Assembly: GCA_007118145.1 (NCBI GenBank)
Contig: SKSD01000030.1
Coordinates: forward strand, 1-64,000
DNA length: 64,000 nucleotides
Source: Halobacteriales archaeon
GTDB lineage: Archaea > Halobacteriota > Halobacteria > Halobacteriales > SKSH01
Direction: 5' to 3'
The notes under the pieces are model-generated. The model did no database searches. It was not told where the DNA came from and worked only from the letters and a program-made list of their open reading frames with translations. This document shows positions 17,505-25,824 of the stretch, piece after piece (position 1 is the first letter of the stretch; each line of letters begins with the position of its first letter). The position numbers and the translations under genes were made by a program.

Positions 17505-18209
17505 ATGATCTGGCTCCCGTTGCAACAGTCCATCGAGGACACACTCCGCGATGCACTCAATGATGCCATCGCGTTCACACCGAGACTGCTCGGGGCACTA
17601 CTGGTCCTCCTGCTCGGGTTGATCATCGGTCGAATCCTCGGCGGTGTCGTCGAGCGTCTCGTACGCGCCTCTGGGCTCGACCGACGCGTGTTCGAGACAC
17701 GTGTCGGTGTGCTCTTCGACGATGAACATGGCTTTTCGTGGGCTGTTGGGAAGATCACCGCCTACTACATCTACCTCATCGCCCTGCTGGCAGCCGCTGA
17801 CGTCCTCGGCGTTGCCGTCCTCTCAGAATGGCTCGATACGGCCGTGTCGTTCCTGCCAGCACTCATCGCAGGGTTGCTCATCATCTTCCTTGGATTCATC
17901 CTTGCAGACCTCATCGCCAAGTTGATCCGCGAATCACCCACCTCGAGACGGACTGGCTTCGCACCTATCATCGCAACAGGTGTACAACTCTTTCTCTACT
18001 TCGTCGTGTTGACCATGGGTCTAGGCACGATGGGTGTGGATATCAGTATCCTCTTGGTCGTGCTCAGTGGCTTCGTCGGCGCGCTCGGTCTTGCTCTCGC
18101 CCTCGGTGTCGGTCTGGCTATCGGACTCGGTGGTAAGGAGTACGTCGCTGAACACATCGATGGCTGGGTGAGCGGTGTCGATGAGTCGATCGCTGAGTCA
18201 GAGGAATAG
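17505..18209 (+). CDS. MscS-like conserved TM-helix membrane protein
   Basis: A 234-residue membrane protein with a cytoplasmic N-terminal amphipathic segment and about four to five hydrophobic helices. The helix RLLGALLVLLLGLIIGRILGG and its counterpart SFLPALIAGLLIIFLGFILADLIAKLI are the 'conserved TM helix' repeats found in small mechanosensitive-channel relatives. A Gly/Ala-rich last helix (LVVLSGFVGALGLALALGVGLAIGLGG) resembles the MscS pore helix. The MscS beta domain is absent, so gating by tension is inferred from family only. The ATG at 17505 is used: upstream in-frame sequence from 17406 does not look like protein. Acts in the plasma membrane. Confidence 0.78.
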   Translation: MIWLPLQQSIEDTLRDALNDAIAFTPRLLGALLVLLLGLIIGRILGGVVERLVRASGLDRRVFETRVGVLFDDEHGFSWAVGKITAYYIYLIALLAAADVLGVAVLSEWLDTAVSFLPALIAGLLIIFLGFILADLIAKLIRESPTSRRTGFAPIIATGVQLFLYFVVLTMGLGTMGVDISILLVVLSGFVGALGLALALGVGLAIGLGGKEYVAEHIDGWVSGVDESIAESEE

Positions 18210-18251
18210 CAAGACCGTACTGACAAAAAACGAACAGTTCTGACTGCCTTC

Positions 18252-19109
18252 TTACAGCGTGAGATCGAGGGTCAGGCTATCCTCGTCACCACCGGTGAAC
18301 TCACCGTAGACGTGATCGACGTACTCCTGCTCGTCGATCTCATCCACATCGAACGGTCCTGGTAGCTCGAAGAGAGCTAGATGGAGATATCTCGATGGTG
18401 CGTCCTCATCGATGCTGAAGTAGACGGTTACCTGGGTAGGCTCATCTTCGTCATCGAAGTGGAACTGTTTATCGAGGATATCGACATCGTTCAACTGCCC
18501 GTCGGTCTGTTGACGGCGGTGACTCGGGTTTTCTTCGACGCCATTGACCGTATCACCGAGTGCACTCATGATATCATCCGGCCAGTACTTCGGTGGGATC
18601 GGTGGCTCGTCACCCTCGGCGAAGTCGAGTTGCCAGTGTATCTGCTCCACCTCGGTCGGGACACACTCTGCCTCGCTGATCGTCAACAGGGCATTCGCAC
18701 CACCGCCGGTGACGTCCACCTTCGCACTCTCGATGGTCCCACCCGGTGCCCGGCAGATATCGAAGTGATACGCACCGTTGCCTGCCTGCCAACCCCCGAC
18801 CGAAGTCTCATATCCGTCGTCGAACGTCACCTCTAGCTCGCCGACCTCCTCGAACTGGTGTGGTCCACCCCTCGTCAATACCCAGTGCCAACACGCCTGT
18901 TCACCGGGCTCGCAGACCCATTCTGCATACTCACTGCCTCGCTTGCCGTCCCACTCGATCGTTCGTTCACCCGGTGGGTCACCCGGCGGACCGCCTTGGT
19001 TGCCGACACCCTGGCGTGCAGCAACCGGGCCGAGGGTGACGCCGAAGGCTGTCGCAGTCCCGAGGGATTTGAGTACAATCCTTCTTGAGGTACCATCCTT
19101 ATCGGACAT
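18252..19109 (-). CDS. Tat-exported hypothetical protein
   Basis: A 285-residue protein with a twin-arginine signal (SRRIVLKSLGTATAFGVTLG, residues 8-27). A Gly/Pro-rich linker is followed by a beta-rich secreted domain with a possible disulfide (C66, C72), further cysteines at about 118 and 151, and an acidic C-terminus (DSLTLDLTL). The sequence is Trp/His-rich around VCEPGEQACWHWVLTRGGPHQF. No enzyme motif is recognised. It converges with the MscS-like gene. The function is unknown; extracellular or surface location is inferred from the signal. Confidence 0.65.
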   Translation of the reverse strand: MSDKDGTSRRIVLKSLGTATAFGVTLGPVAARQGVGNQGGPPGDPPGERTIEWDGKRGSEYAEWVCEPGEQACWHWVLTRGGPHQFEEVGELEVTFDDGYETSVGGWQAGNGAYHFDICRAPGGTIESAKVDVTGGGANALLTISEAECVPTEVEQIHWQLDFAEGDEPPIPPKYWPDDIMSALGDTVNGVEENPSHRRQQTDGQLNDVDILDKQFHFDDEDEPTQVTVYFSIDEDAPSRYLHLALFELPGPFDVDEIDEQEYVDHVYGEFTGGDEDSLTLDLTL

Positions 19110-19218
19110 ACATCACTATGCAATACCGAATATACGGTTTGTTATAGAGCGGATAGCTGGTATACGGTCTGTATAACGCCCAACGTGATGGAATCGGTGC
19201 AGTATGTGTACGGACGAG

Positions 19219-20352
19219 CTAGCGAGCAAGCACCGGCTCATTCACCTTCGAGACGGTCCTGACCACCTTGAACAGGAATCGCATCGCCTTCGAGTTGTAG
19301 TTCCACTGGTTGAACGTCCCGGCGAGGTAGACATCGTTGGCAGGGTTGTACATCATGAATGAACTGGTCGCACCGAGGCCACCCCAGAGGTGGTATCTCG
19401 ACATCATCGGCAGTGGGCGGAATCGGATGAGTCCATAGCCATAATCGAGCCCGACAGTCAGCTTACCCCACTGTTGCATCTGCGAGAGCGTGTCTGAATC
19501 GACCAGCTCGCCCTGAGCGAGTGCACGATGGAACGTGAGTAGGTCAGCCGCGGTATTGACCGTCTGTCCACCCGCATACCACGCACTGAAGCTGCGATAT
19601 GTCTCGGGGTTGAACGCTTGGTCATCCATATAGATATGCGCCACGGGTACCTCGCTCTCGACAGCAGGTGTCGAGTACTGTGACAGGTAGGAGTGGTCCA
19701 TACCGAGTGGATCGAACAGTCGGTCGTGTAGCACCTGGTGATACGCATCACCGGTAACTTCCTCGATGATCAACCCGAGGAGGTTGTACCCAACCTCTGA
19801 GTAAAAACGCCCCGCACCCGGTTGGAAATGGGGTCTGAGGTTTGCCTTCGCCCAGTCGACGGTCTCCTCCGGCTCCCAAAAGCGGGTAGGATCGTCGAGG
19901 ACAATATCGAGGAATGTCCGCCCATCAGGTCCCTGCTCGGGCTCACGGCGAAGAAGGCCGAACTCGTCGGCGAGGAGATGTGGCAGCCCTGAGGTGTGAC
20001 TGAGCAGGTGGTCGATACGGATATCCTCGCTGAAGTCATGCCCCTTGTAGACGTGAAGTCCATCGAACACCTCGGTATCGAGGTATGGCTCGATGGGATC
20101 GCTGAACTCGATATGGCCGTCCTCGACGAGCATCGCGATGAGTGTGGCCGTGAAGGTCTTACCCACACTAGCGGCATGGAACGGTCGGTTCGGGTCGGCC
20201 TCGCCAGCATCTGGCGAGGTGAACGCCATGTCCCAATGCAGCTCGCGACTTGGGGAATGAACGAGGAGGTGGACGTTATGTAGGTCTGGGTTCGATGAGA
20301 CACCCTCGGCGAGGCGTTCTTCGATTCTCTCACGTGCGGTCGATTCGTTCAT
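19219..20352 (-). CDS. Serine hydrolase, class C beta-lactamase/DD-peptidase fold
   Basis: A 377-residue member of the beta-lactamase-related (AmpC/EstB) family. The nucleophile motif is S62-V-G-K65 (FHAASVGKTFTA). IDHLLSHTSGLPH (113-125) is the usual loop of the family. The second motif, normally Y-x-N, reads Y184-S-E186, so the Asn is replaced. A third-motif candidate is HLWGGLGATSSF near the C-terminus. No signal peptide is apparent, so the protein is likely cytoplasmic, and an esterase or peptidase role is more likely than antibiotic resistance because haloarchaea lack murein. It stands alone. Confidence 0.82.
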   Translation of the reverse strand: MNESTARERIEERLAEGVSSNPDLHNVHLLVHSPSRELHWDMAFTSPDAGEADPNRPFHAASVGKTFTATLIAMLVEDGHIEFSDPIEPYLDTEVFDGLHVYKGHDFSEDIRIDHLLSHTSGLPHLLADEFGLLRREPEQGPDGRTFLDIVLDDPTRFWEPEETVDWAKANLRPHFQPGAGRFYSEVGYNLLGLIIEEVTGDAYHQVLHDRLFDPLGMDHSYLSQYSTPAVESEVPVAHIYMDDQAFNPETYRSFSAWYAGGQTVNTAADLLTFHRALAQGELVDSDTLSQMQQWGKLTVGLDYGYGLIRFRPLPMMSRYHLWGGLGATSSFMMYNPANDVYLAGTFNQWNYNSKAMRFLFKVVRTVSKVNEPVLAR

Positions 20353-20474
20353 ACCCGTACTTCATCTGGAGTGAGGATGAATCGATAGCGCGTTCTCACT
20401 ACCGGAGAACGGTGACCATCCCGCTGTAATCACGTGAATAGTTAACATGCTGGGACGCGAACCAATCCGGTCGC

Positions 20475-20678
20475 ATGGTAGTTCACAAGGAGGTCATCGT
20501 CACGGCAACGAGCGGGGAATCCTGGGAGGATGCGGCCATGAACGCCGTTGAGCGAACGGGCAAGACCGTCGAGAACCTGCAATGGGCTGTCGTCCAGGAC
20601 ATCTCGATTGAGTTGAACTCGTCCGATGAACCGAGGTACAAGACGAAGGTGAAGATCGGTTTCGAGGTGAGTGAGTAG
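20475..20678 (+). CDS. Dodecin (flavin-binding/storage protein)
   Basis: A 67-residue dodecin. The family layout is clear: VVHKEVIVTATSGESWEDAAMNAVERTGKTVENLQWAVVQDISIELN, with the flavin-stacking Trp in NLQWAVVQD (residue 36) and the final strand YKTKVKIGFEV. Dodecins assemble as hollow dodecamers that sequester riboflavin, lumichrome or FMN; Halobacterium dodecin is the best known. The gene is divergent from the serine hydrolase. Confidence 0.93.
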   Translation: MVVHKEVIVTATSGESWEDAAMNAVERTGKTVENLQWAVVQDISIELNSSDEPRYKTKVKIGFEVSE

Positions 20679-20736
20679 CGCCCCCCGATCGGGAGCAAGG
20701 CCGAGGTATTTCACCGCTCGAGATGAATCCATAGCA

Positions 20737-20895
20737 ATGAGCGTCACCGGGTTGTGTTCCATCTGCGAGGCTGCCCCGGCGAGACACATGTGCGAGCACT
20801 GCGGTGCACTGGTCTGTGATGATCACTTCAACCAGCGTGTCGGTGTCTGTGTCAACTGTGCACGGTCGATGGGCAGGGCACCTCGTGACCGTTAG
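20737..20895 (+). CDS. Small zinc-finger protein
   Basis: A 52-residue protein starting at ATG 20737, 58 nt after the dodecin stop. Eight likely ligands, C7/C10, C19/C22, C27/H30 and C38/C41, are spaced for two zinc ions in a cross-brace (B-box, FYVE or HIT-finger-like) fold. Haloarchaea have many single-domain zinc-finger proteins; their partners are mostly unknown. Its stop overlaps the pyrF stop by 4 nt (convergent). Confidence 0.7.
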   Translation: MSVTGLCSICEAAPARHMCEHCGALVCDDHFNQRVGVCVNCARSMGRAPRDR

Positions 20896-21683
20896 CGGTA
20901 CTCGTTGAGCCGGTCGCGAAGTCGCTTCGCGGCCGAACGAGCTGCCTTATCGAACGTCTCACCCTCACCAGCGAAGATGACACTCCGGCTCGCATTGATC
21001 AGCCCGACACCATCGACACACCCGTACGTGACTGCCGCCTCCACGTCACCACCTTGTGCACCGACACCTGGGACGAGGAAGGGCAACTCCGGAACGAGGT
21101 CACGCACCGCCTCGAGCTCGTCGGGCGTGGTCGCCCCGACGACGAGGCCGATATTATTCCGCTGATTCCACAGATCAGCCAGTGTCGCGACGCGCTCATA
21201 GAGTTGATCACCCTCGGCGAGTGCTAGCTCTTGGACGTCACTTGCACCCGGGTTGGTGGTCCGACAGAGGACGAACACCCCCGCATCGCTTCGTTGTAAG
21301 AACGGTTCTATCGCATCTCGACCAAGATAGGGGTTGACCGTGATCGCGTCAACTCGGTCGAGCTGTCTGGCGTACTGGCGTGTGGTGTTGCCGATATCTG
21401 CACGTTTTGCATCGAGGATGACCGGTACGTCTTTCCCATGGGCATACGCGATGGTCTCCTCGAGCGAGCGCCACCCGTCAGCATCCTCGTAGAACGCTGC
21501 ATTCGGTTTGTAGGCTGCAACCAGGTCGTGTGTGGCATCGATGATTCGACGGTTGAACGCCCATCGGGGTAGGTCAAACCCGTCGAGATGGGAGGGTAGC
21601 CGGTCGGTATCTGGGTCGAGGCCAACACAAAGCATGCTGTCGGTTTGTTCGATCCGGTCGCCAAGCCGGTCGAAGAAGCCCAT
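20892..21683 (-). CDS. pyrF: Orotidine-5'-phosphate decarboxylase
   Basis: A 263-residue enzyme that decarboxylates OMP to UMP, the last step of de novo pyrimidine synthesis. The start MGFFDRLGDRIEQTDS at 21683 is typical of the long (type 2) OMPDC; an upstream in-frame start at 21734 is unlikely. K60 (YKPN) and the catalytic array D91-x-K93-x-x-D96 (ILDAKRADIGNT) are present, as is the phosphate-binding FLVPGVGAQGGD region. The gene is divergent from the HAD gene. Confidence 0.93.
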   Translation of the reverse strand: MGFFDRLGDRIEQTDSMLCVGLDPDTDRLPSHLDGFDLPRWAFNRRIIDATHDLVAAYKPNAAFYEDADGWRSLEETIAYAHGKDVPVILDAKRADIGNTTRQYARQLDRVDAITVNPYLGRDAIEPFLQRSDAGVFVLCRTTNPGASDVQELALAEGDQLYERVATLADLWNQRNNIGLVVGATTPDELEAVRDLVPELPFLVPGVGAQGGDVEAAVTYGCVDGVGLINASRSVIFAGEGETFDKAARSAAKRLRDRLNEYR

Positions 21684-21761
21684 GGTCACCCTCTCCAACG
21701 CAGGGGCTAAACGGTTGTTGGTCGGGAGGTTCAAGACCCGTCCACTCCTGTGTCTAGGTAG

Positions 21762-22427
21762 ATGGGCATCAAGGCGGTCACCTTCGACCTCGACGATACC
21801 CTTGCCTTCCTGCGACGAGACCGTTCGACCATCCTTGAGGAGGCAGCCGTGTCGGTCGGTGCGCCATCGCTCTCACGAAGTGCGTATCTGAAGGCACACC
21901 GACAGCACCACGACCATGAGACACGCGAGGCGGCCTTCGCCGAAATGCTCGATGCCACCGACCGCGAGGATATCGACCCACTCCATCTCGCACGTGCCTA
22001 TCGGGAGGGTATCGGAGATTCACTCGAACCGCTCACCGGAGCCGACCGACTCCTCGACAGGCTGAGTGAACACTGTCTGGTCGGTCTCGTCACGAACGGG
22101 CCGGTCATCGCACAGCGCGACAAGCTCGAACGCCTCGACTGGATCGACCGATTCGACACCGTCGTCATCTCCGGGCAGGTCGGTGTTGCCAAACCCGATT
22201 CCCGCCCGTTCGAAGTCGCGTGCGATAACCTCGGTGTCACCGCTGATGAGGTGGTACACGTCGGTGACCACCCGGTCGAGGATATCAGGGGCGCACTCGA
22301 TGCCGGGATGAGAGCCATACACGTGGGTGATGACCCCGAGGCAATCCCTGATGGTGTAATTCATATCCATCCCGACGAGTTGGTCAGCACACTCCCCGAC
22401 CACCTGCCAAGGCTATCACCTGCCTAA
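21762..22427 (+). CDS. HAD-superfamily hydrolase
   Basis: A 221-residue haloacid dehalogenase-type phosphatase. Motif I is FDLDDTLAF (nucleophile D9, acid D11), motif II is LVTNGP (about 112-117), and motif III/IV is VHVGDHPVEDIRGALDAGM with the lysine in VGVAKPDSRPFE. A helical cap lies at 15-90. Small sugar or nucleotide phosphates are the usual substrates, but the identity cannot be read. It overlaps the convergent gene at 22424 by 4 nt. Confidence 0.87.
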   Translation: MGIKAVTFDLDDTLAFLRRDRSTILEEAAVSVGAPSLSRSAYLKAHRQHHDHETREAAFAEMLDATDREDIDPLHLARAYREGIGDSLEPLTGADRLLDRLSEHCLVGLVTNGPVIAQRDKLERLDWIDRFDTVVISGQVGVAKPDSRPFEVACDNLGVTADEVVHVGDHPVEDIRGALDAGMRAIHVGDDPEAIPDGVIHIHPDELVSTLPDHLPRLSPA

Positions 22428-22717
22428 TACTGCCGCCTGAGGAGTTCGTCTAACCCGGTCTTGACCGTCATGCCGTCTTCGATCCGTATCGATGGGCCAT
22501 CGATGAGTTCGATGACGATACCGGTCTCCTCGACCGCCAGTTGAGCCAGGAGTTCCCCATCTCGAACCACTTCGTATCGCTCGCCTATCGCACAGGTAAA
22601 GCGAGCTGGATGATCGATACCTGAGACCACGAGTCCACCCAGTCGACCGAGCTCGCGGCCGACCACCTCGGCGATGAACAACTCCGCAAGTCGCGCGCCA
22701 CCGAGGTCGTCGATCAT
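22424..22717 (-). CDS. Hypothetical protein paired with DUF2240
   Basis: A 97-residue protein with an N-terminal helical half and a C-terminal beta half (FTCAIGERYEVVRDGELLAQLAVEETGIVIELIDGP). No motif is recognised. Its ATG overlaps the stop of the upstream DUF2240 gene in an ATGA, so the two are coupled. Function unknown. Confidence 0.6.
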   Translation of the reverse strand: MIDDLGGARLAELFIAEVVGRELGRLGGLVVSGIDHPARFTCAIGERYEVVRDGELLAQLAVEETGIVIELIDGPSIRIEDGMTVKTGLDELLRRQY

Positions 22718-23175
22718 GCACGCTCAACCTGGCCTTCCAGATCACGACGCACTTCGGTCGCCACGGTCGATATATCAAGCCCCTGACGGTGTGCGTAGAT
22801 GACCGCAGCGGCATCGCTCGTCAGGTGTGACCGTGCCTGTAACTCATTGATACCCGCCACGCTCTCACGGCGGTCGTACCCCTCAGTCTCGAGTTCACCG
22901 AGTAACCGTTCGAACGGTGGTACGACATCGAGGAGCCCCTCAGGCGGTTCGTAACCCGAGGGGATGGTGACCTCCCCAACCTCGAACGTCGGCACCAGCA
23001 CATCCCCATCGGCGATGAGTTCTCCACGATCGACGCCGAGTTCGATCAGCTCTCTGACCTCATCAGGCGTGTACCAGCCACGGTCGAGGGCAAGCGCGCT
23101 GACGAGTTCGGTCTCGGTGAGACGTCCCCGCCCGTGATGTTTGAATCCTGCGGCGAGGACACGTCTGAGCGACAT
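22714..23175 (-). CDS. DUF2240 family protein
   Basis: A 153-residue protein of the archaeal DUF2240 family. The opening SLRRVLAAGFKHHGRGRLTETELVSALALDRGW and the GVDRGELIADGDVLVPTFEVGEVTIPSGYEPP middle are the family's recurring parts: a winged-helix-like N-terminus followed by a conserved VTIPxGxxPP turn. The role is unknown; a nucleic-acid-binding function has been suggested only by fold. It is divergent from rps8e. Confidence 0.75.
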   Translation of the reverse strand: MSLRRVLAAGFKHHGRGRLTETELVSALALDRGWYTPDEVRELIELGVDRGELIADGDVLVPTFEVGEVTIPSGYEPPEGLLDVVPPFERLLGELETEGYDRRESVAGINELQARSHLTSDAAAVIYAHRQGLDISTVATEVRRDLEGQVERA

Positions 23176-23255
23176 TGCAGGTTGGGTCGTCCCTCTCGCA
23201 GGTAACGGTTTCCATCCCGATTGATTAATGGTGCTCTATAGCCGAGTTGTCGGGC

Positions 23256-23630
23256 ATGAGCTATCACGGCCGGTCGCGAACCAAGCGCACTGGTGGGCGG
23301 ATCAAGCACAGTCGCAACAAGCGAAAGTACGAACAGGGGCGGTACTCAGCCGAGACTGAACTGGGCGAGAAGACACTCCGTGTCATCAATGCACGAGGTA
23401 ACACCGAGAAGATCAGAGCGTTGCGTACCGACCGAGCCTCGGTCACGACAGGCGATGGCGAGACGCTCGCGGCGACCATTGAGGACGTCCTCGAGAACGA
23501 TGCCGACCCGAACTACGCCCGCCGGAACATCATCACGAAGGGTGCGATCATCCAGACCGATCAGGGCCGTGCCCGGGTGACATCACGCCCCGGTCAGGAC
23601 GGTCAGGTAAACGCCATCTTGCTCGACTGA
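23256..23630 (+). CDS. rps8e: 30S ribosomal protein S8e
   Basis: A 124-residue small-subunit ribosomal protein of the archaeal/eukaryotic S8e family. The basic N-terminus SYHGRSRTKRTGGRIKHSRN binds rRNA, and the beta-barrel core ends RRNIITKGAIIQTDQGRARVTSRPGQDGQVNAILL. The ATG at 23256 is preferred to an in-frame start 9 nt upstream. This is strong evidence of archaeal origin. Confidence 0.96.
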   Translation: MSYHGRSRTKRTGGRIKHSRNKRKYEQGRYSAETELGEKTLRVINARGNTEKIRALRTDRASVTTGDGETLAATIEDVLENDADPNYARRNIITKGAIIQTDQGRARVTSRPGQDGQVNAILLD

Positions 23631-23760
23631 TAGATACACCCGGTCTGTACCGTTGCTAGCTGTGTACGGATGTGTCGCACATCGCCGAGTCAGACAACTC
23701 TGGTGGCAGAGGTGGGAACTGCCATAACAATTATCTGATTTATCTTCGTTCTTCCCTTGG

Positions 23761-24612
23761 ATGTACTCCCAACTACCCCTACAGGTGGCGATCGATACCG
23801 ACGAGATCGTGGCCATGGCGGTCGATGCGGTGATCACGATCGCACTGTTCGTCATCGCGTTCGTGCTGTTCTACCTCATCGGGAAGGCCATCTTCCCACG
23901 GATGGTCAAAGAGAGCCTCGAATTACGCGAAGTCGATGCGGCGATTGTCGGCCTCGCCACTAGCGTGACCGTCGTGATTACTGCCGTGTTGGCCATCGCC
24001 CTCGCGGCGACGGTGGCAGGCTTCGGTGTCGTCCTGTCTGCATTCGCCATCCTCGGCGGTGCACTCGCACTGGCCGTCGGGTTCGCCAGTCGCGATCTCC
24101 TGTCAAACTTCATCGCCGGTGTGTTCATCATCCAGGACGAACCGTTCGTCATCGGCGACTGGATCGAGTGGGATGGTAACTCGGGTATCGTCCGCGAGAT
24201 CCAACTCCGCGTCACGAAGGTCGATACCTTCGATGATGAACTCGTCACCGTACCGAACGCACATCTCGCCAATACAGCCGTGACGAACCCGGTGGCGAAC
24301 GATCAACTTCGAGTCCGATACGACTTCGGGATCGGTTACGATGACGATATCGACCAGGCTCGAGCGGCCATCATGGAAGAGGCTGAGCAGATTGATGGTG
24401 TGCTCGATGAACCCGCCCCATCAGCACCGGTGATCGACCTGGGCGATTCGGATGTCGTCCTCTCCGGACGGGTATGGATCGATCCGAACCAGACGAGTGC
24501 CGCGGGCGTCAGAACGCAACTTATCGAGGCGGTCAAGAAGCGCTTCGATGCAGAGGGAATCGATATCCCGTATCACAACACTGAACTCTCGGGCAGCATC
24601 GAGGTGACCTAG
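23761..24612 (+). CDS. Small-conductance mechanosensitive channel (MscS)
   Basis: A 283-residue MscS homologue with three transmembrane helices. TM1 is at about residues 20-45, TM2 at 60-85, and the pore helix TM3 is Gly/Ala-rich (LGGALALAVGFASRDLLSNFIAGVFII). The signature beta domain follows (EPFVIGDWIEWDGNSGIVREIQLRVTKVDTFDDELVTVPNAHLAN), then the C-terminal alpha/beta domain. It opens under membrane tension to release solutes on hypo-osmotic shock, which matters for a halophile. It converges with phoU. Confidence 0.92.
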   Translation: MYSQLPLQVAIDTDEIVAMAVDAVITIALFVIAFVLFYLIGKAIFPRMVKESLELREVDAAIVGLATSVTVVITAVLAIALAATVAGFGVVLSAFAILGGALALAVGFASRDLLSNFIAGVFIIQDEPFVIGDWIEWDGNSGIVREIQLRVTKVDTFDDELVTVPNAHLANTAVTNPVANDQLRVRYDFGIGYDDDIDQARAAIMEEAEQIDGVLDEPAPSAPVIDLGDSDVVLSGRVWIDPNQTSAAGVRTQLIEAVKKRFDAEGIDIPYHNTELSGSIEVT

Positions 24613-24622
24613 ACCGATACAC

Positions 24623-25618
24623 TCAGGGTCTTGGTGCGGCCTTTTGCAGGGCTGTTTCGGCGATGTTACCACCGTAGTCGGCACTCCGTGAGAGTGAGTC
24701 GACGATCAACCCCAGTGACTGTGCCTCGTGTGGGTCGAGCTGGCGAAGCAACTGGTCGATCTCGCGAGCGTGTTCGTCGATATCGATCACCCTCGAGCGT
24801 GACTCGTTCGCCAGCCGGGTCGACCGCTCACGGTCGGACTCGAGTAGCGCGTCGACGGAACCGTAGATCACCGCAGTCACCGCCTCGTGAAGGTCAGCGA
24901 GTGCCTCACACACTGGTTCGGGTACCGTATCGAGTTTAAGCGCGAGATTGCTGATCTTCGTCGCGTGGTCGGCGATACGTTCGAGCTGTCTCGCAGCTGA
25001 GTGAAAGTCGAAGCAGTCCTCCCTGGTGATACCGAGCGAAGCCGCGTCGACCGGTGAGCGTAGCGTCCCCCTGAAGATCCTCGAGACGACCAACCAGAGG
25101 CGGTCGACCTCGTCATCGCGACTGATGACGTCCTGCGCCATACTATCGTCATCTTCTGTGAGGGCGAGCAGCGCATCACCGAGCATCGAGTCGGCGATGA
25201 GATGCATCCGTTCGACAGCGTTCATCACGGAGAGTTCAGATGAATCGAGCAGGTCCTGGATGATGACTCGGTCGGTCGTCTCCTCAAGCACCTCGACTCC
25301 GATGAGGTTCTGTGTGGCGGTTCGAATCGCCTGGCGCTGTTCAGGCGTGATCCCATCTGCGGTGAGTTCGATCACGTCGAACCCACTCACGTACATGGTC
25401 ATGACAGACCTGGTGAGTTGTTCACCATCGAGGTCGCTCACGTCGAGCTCGCCGGTCGAGCGTCCCTCGACACTGTCGGTCGTAACGAGGAGGTTGTGAC
25501 CATCCTGCAAGAAGGAGAGCGTCGACCCCGCCTCGACACCGTTTTGCCGAGCCCACTCCTTCGGGAGCGAGACCGTATAGGTAGAGCCGCCCGTGAGTTG
25601 GACCTTCCGTGTCTCCAT
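24623..25618 (-). CDS. phoU: PhoU-type phosphate uptake regulator with AbrB domain
   Basis: A 331-residue protein with an N-terminal AbrB/SpoVT-like DNA-binding hairpin (RKVQLTGGSTYTVSLPKEWARQNGV, residues 3-28, then a strand to about 50) joined to two PhoU three-helix domains (about 115-215 and 225-320, with the E/D-x-x-(V/D) metal-binding helices such as DDEVDRLWLVVSRI). This fusion is the usual archaeal form. It is divergent from pstSCAB with a 206-bp shared promoter region, so it probably controls the Pst system in response to phosphate. Confidence 0.87.
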   Translation of the reverse strand: METRKVQLTGGSTYTVSLPKEWARQNGVEAGSTLSFLQDGHNLLVTTDSVEGRSTGELDVSDLDGEQLTRSVMTMYVSGFDVIELTADGITPEQRQAIRTATQNLIGVEVLEETTDRVIIQDLLDSSELSVMNAVERMHLIADSMLGDALLALTEDDDSMAQDVISRDDEVDRLWLVVSRIFRGTLRSPVDAASLGITREDCFDFHSAARQLERIADHATKISNLALKLDTVPEPVCEALADLHEAVTAVIYGSVDALLESDRERSTRLANESRSRVIDIDEHAREIDQLLRQLDPHEAQSLGLIVDSLSRSADYGGNIAETALQKAAPRP

Positions 25619-25824
25619 GCCCGACGATTAGGAGGTTATACATATATTTGTTATGAACTATGTAAATGCGTAGAGACCCCTAAAATCACAAAAATACCGA
25701 TATATGACGTGTTGGGGGATCCAAACGACACCATGACACCGTCACTCAATGAATATTTATATAGAAATATATAGTAAACATAGTAGGTTATTTAGGCATC
25801 ATTTCACCTAGTCAGTGGTAGAGG
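25619..25824. promoter_or_regulatory. Divergent phoU / pstS promoter region
   Basis: AT-rich 206 bp between the two starts. For pstS, TTTATATAG (25756-25764) is a TATA-like box and lies inside an inverted repeat ATATTT (25753-25758) / AAATAT (25765-25770). For phoU, GGTTATACATATATTT on the plus strand (25632-25647) contains TATA-like sequence close to the start. The palindrome over the pst TATA box is a candidate operator. Confidence 0.5.

Noticed and set aside
19219-20352. Antibiotic-resistance beta-lactamase
   Set aside because: No signal peptide, altered second motif and no murein in haloarchaea; esterase-like relatives are more likely.
24623-25618. Transcription factor acting alone on unrelated genes
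   Set aside because: The AbrB hairpin is fused to PhoU domains and the gene is divergent from pstS, so a phosphate role is more likely.
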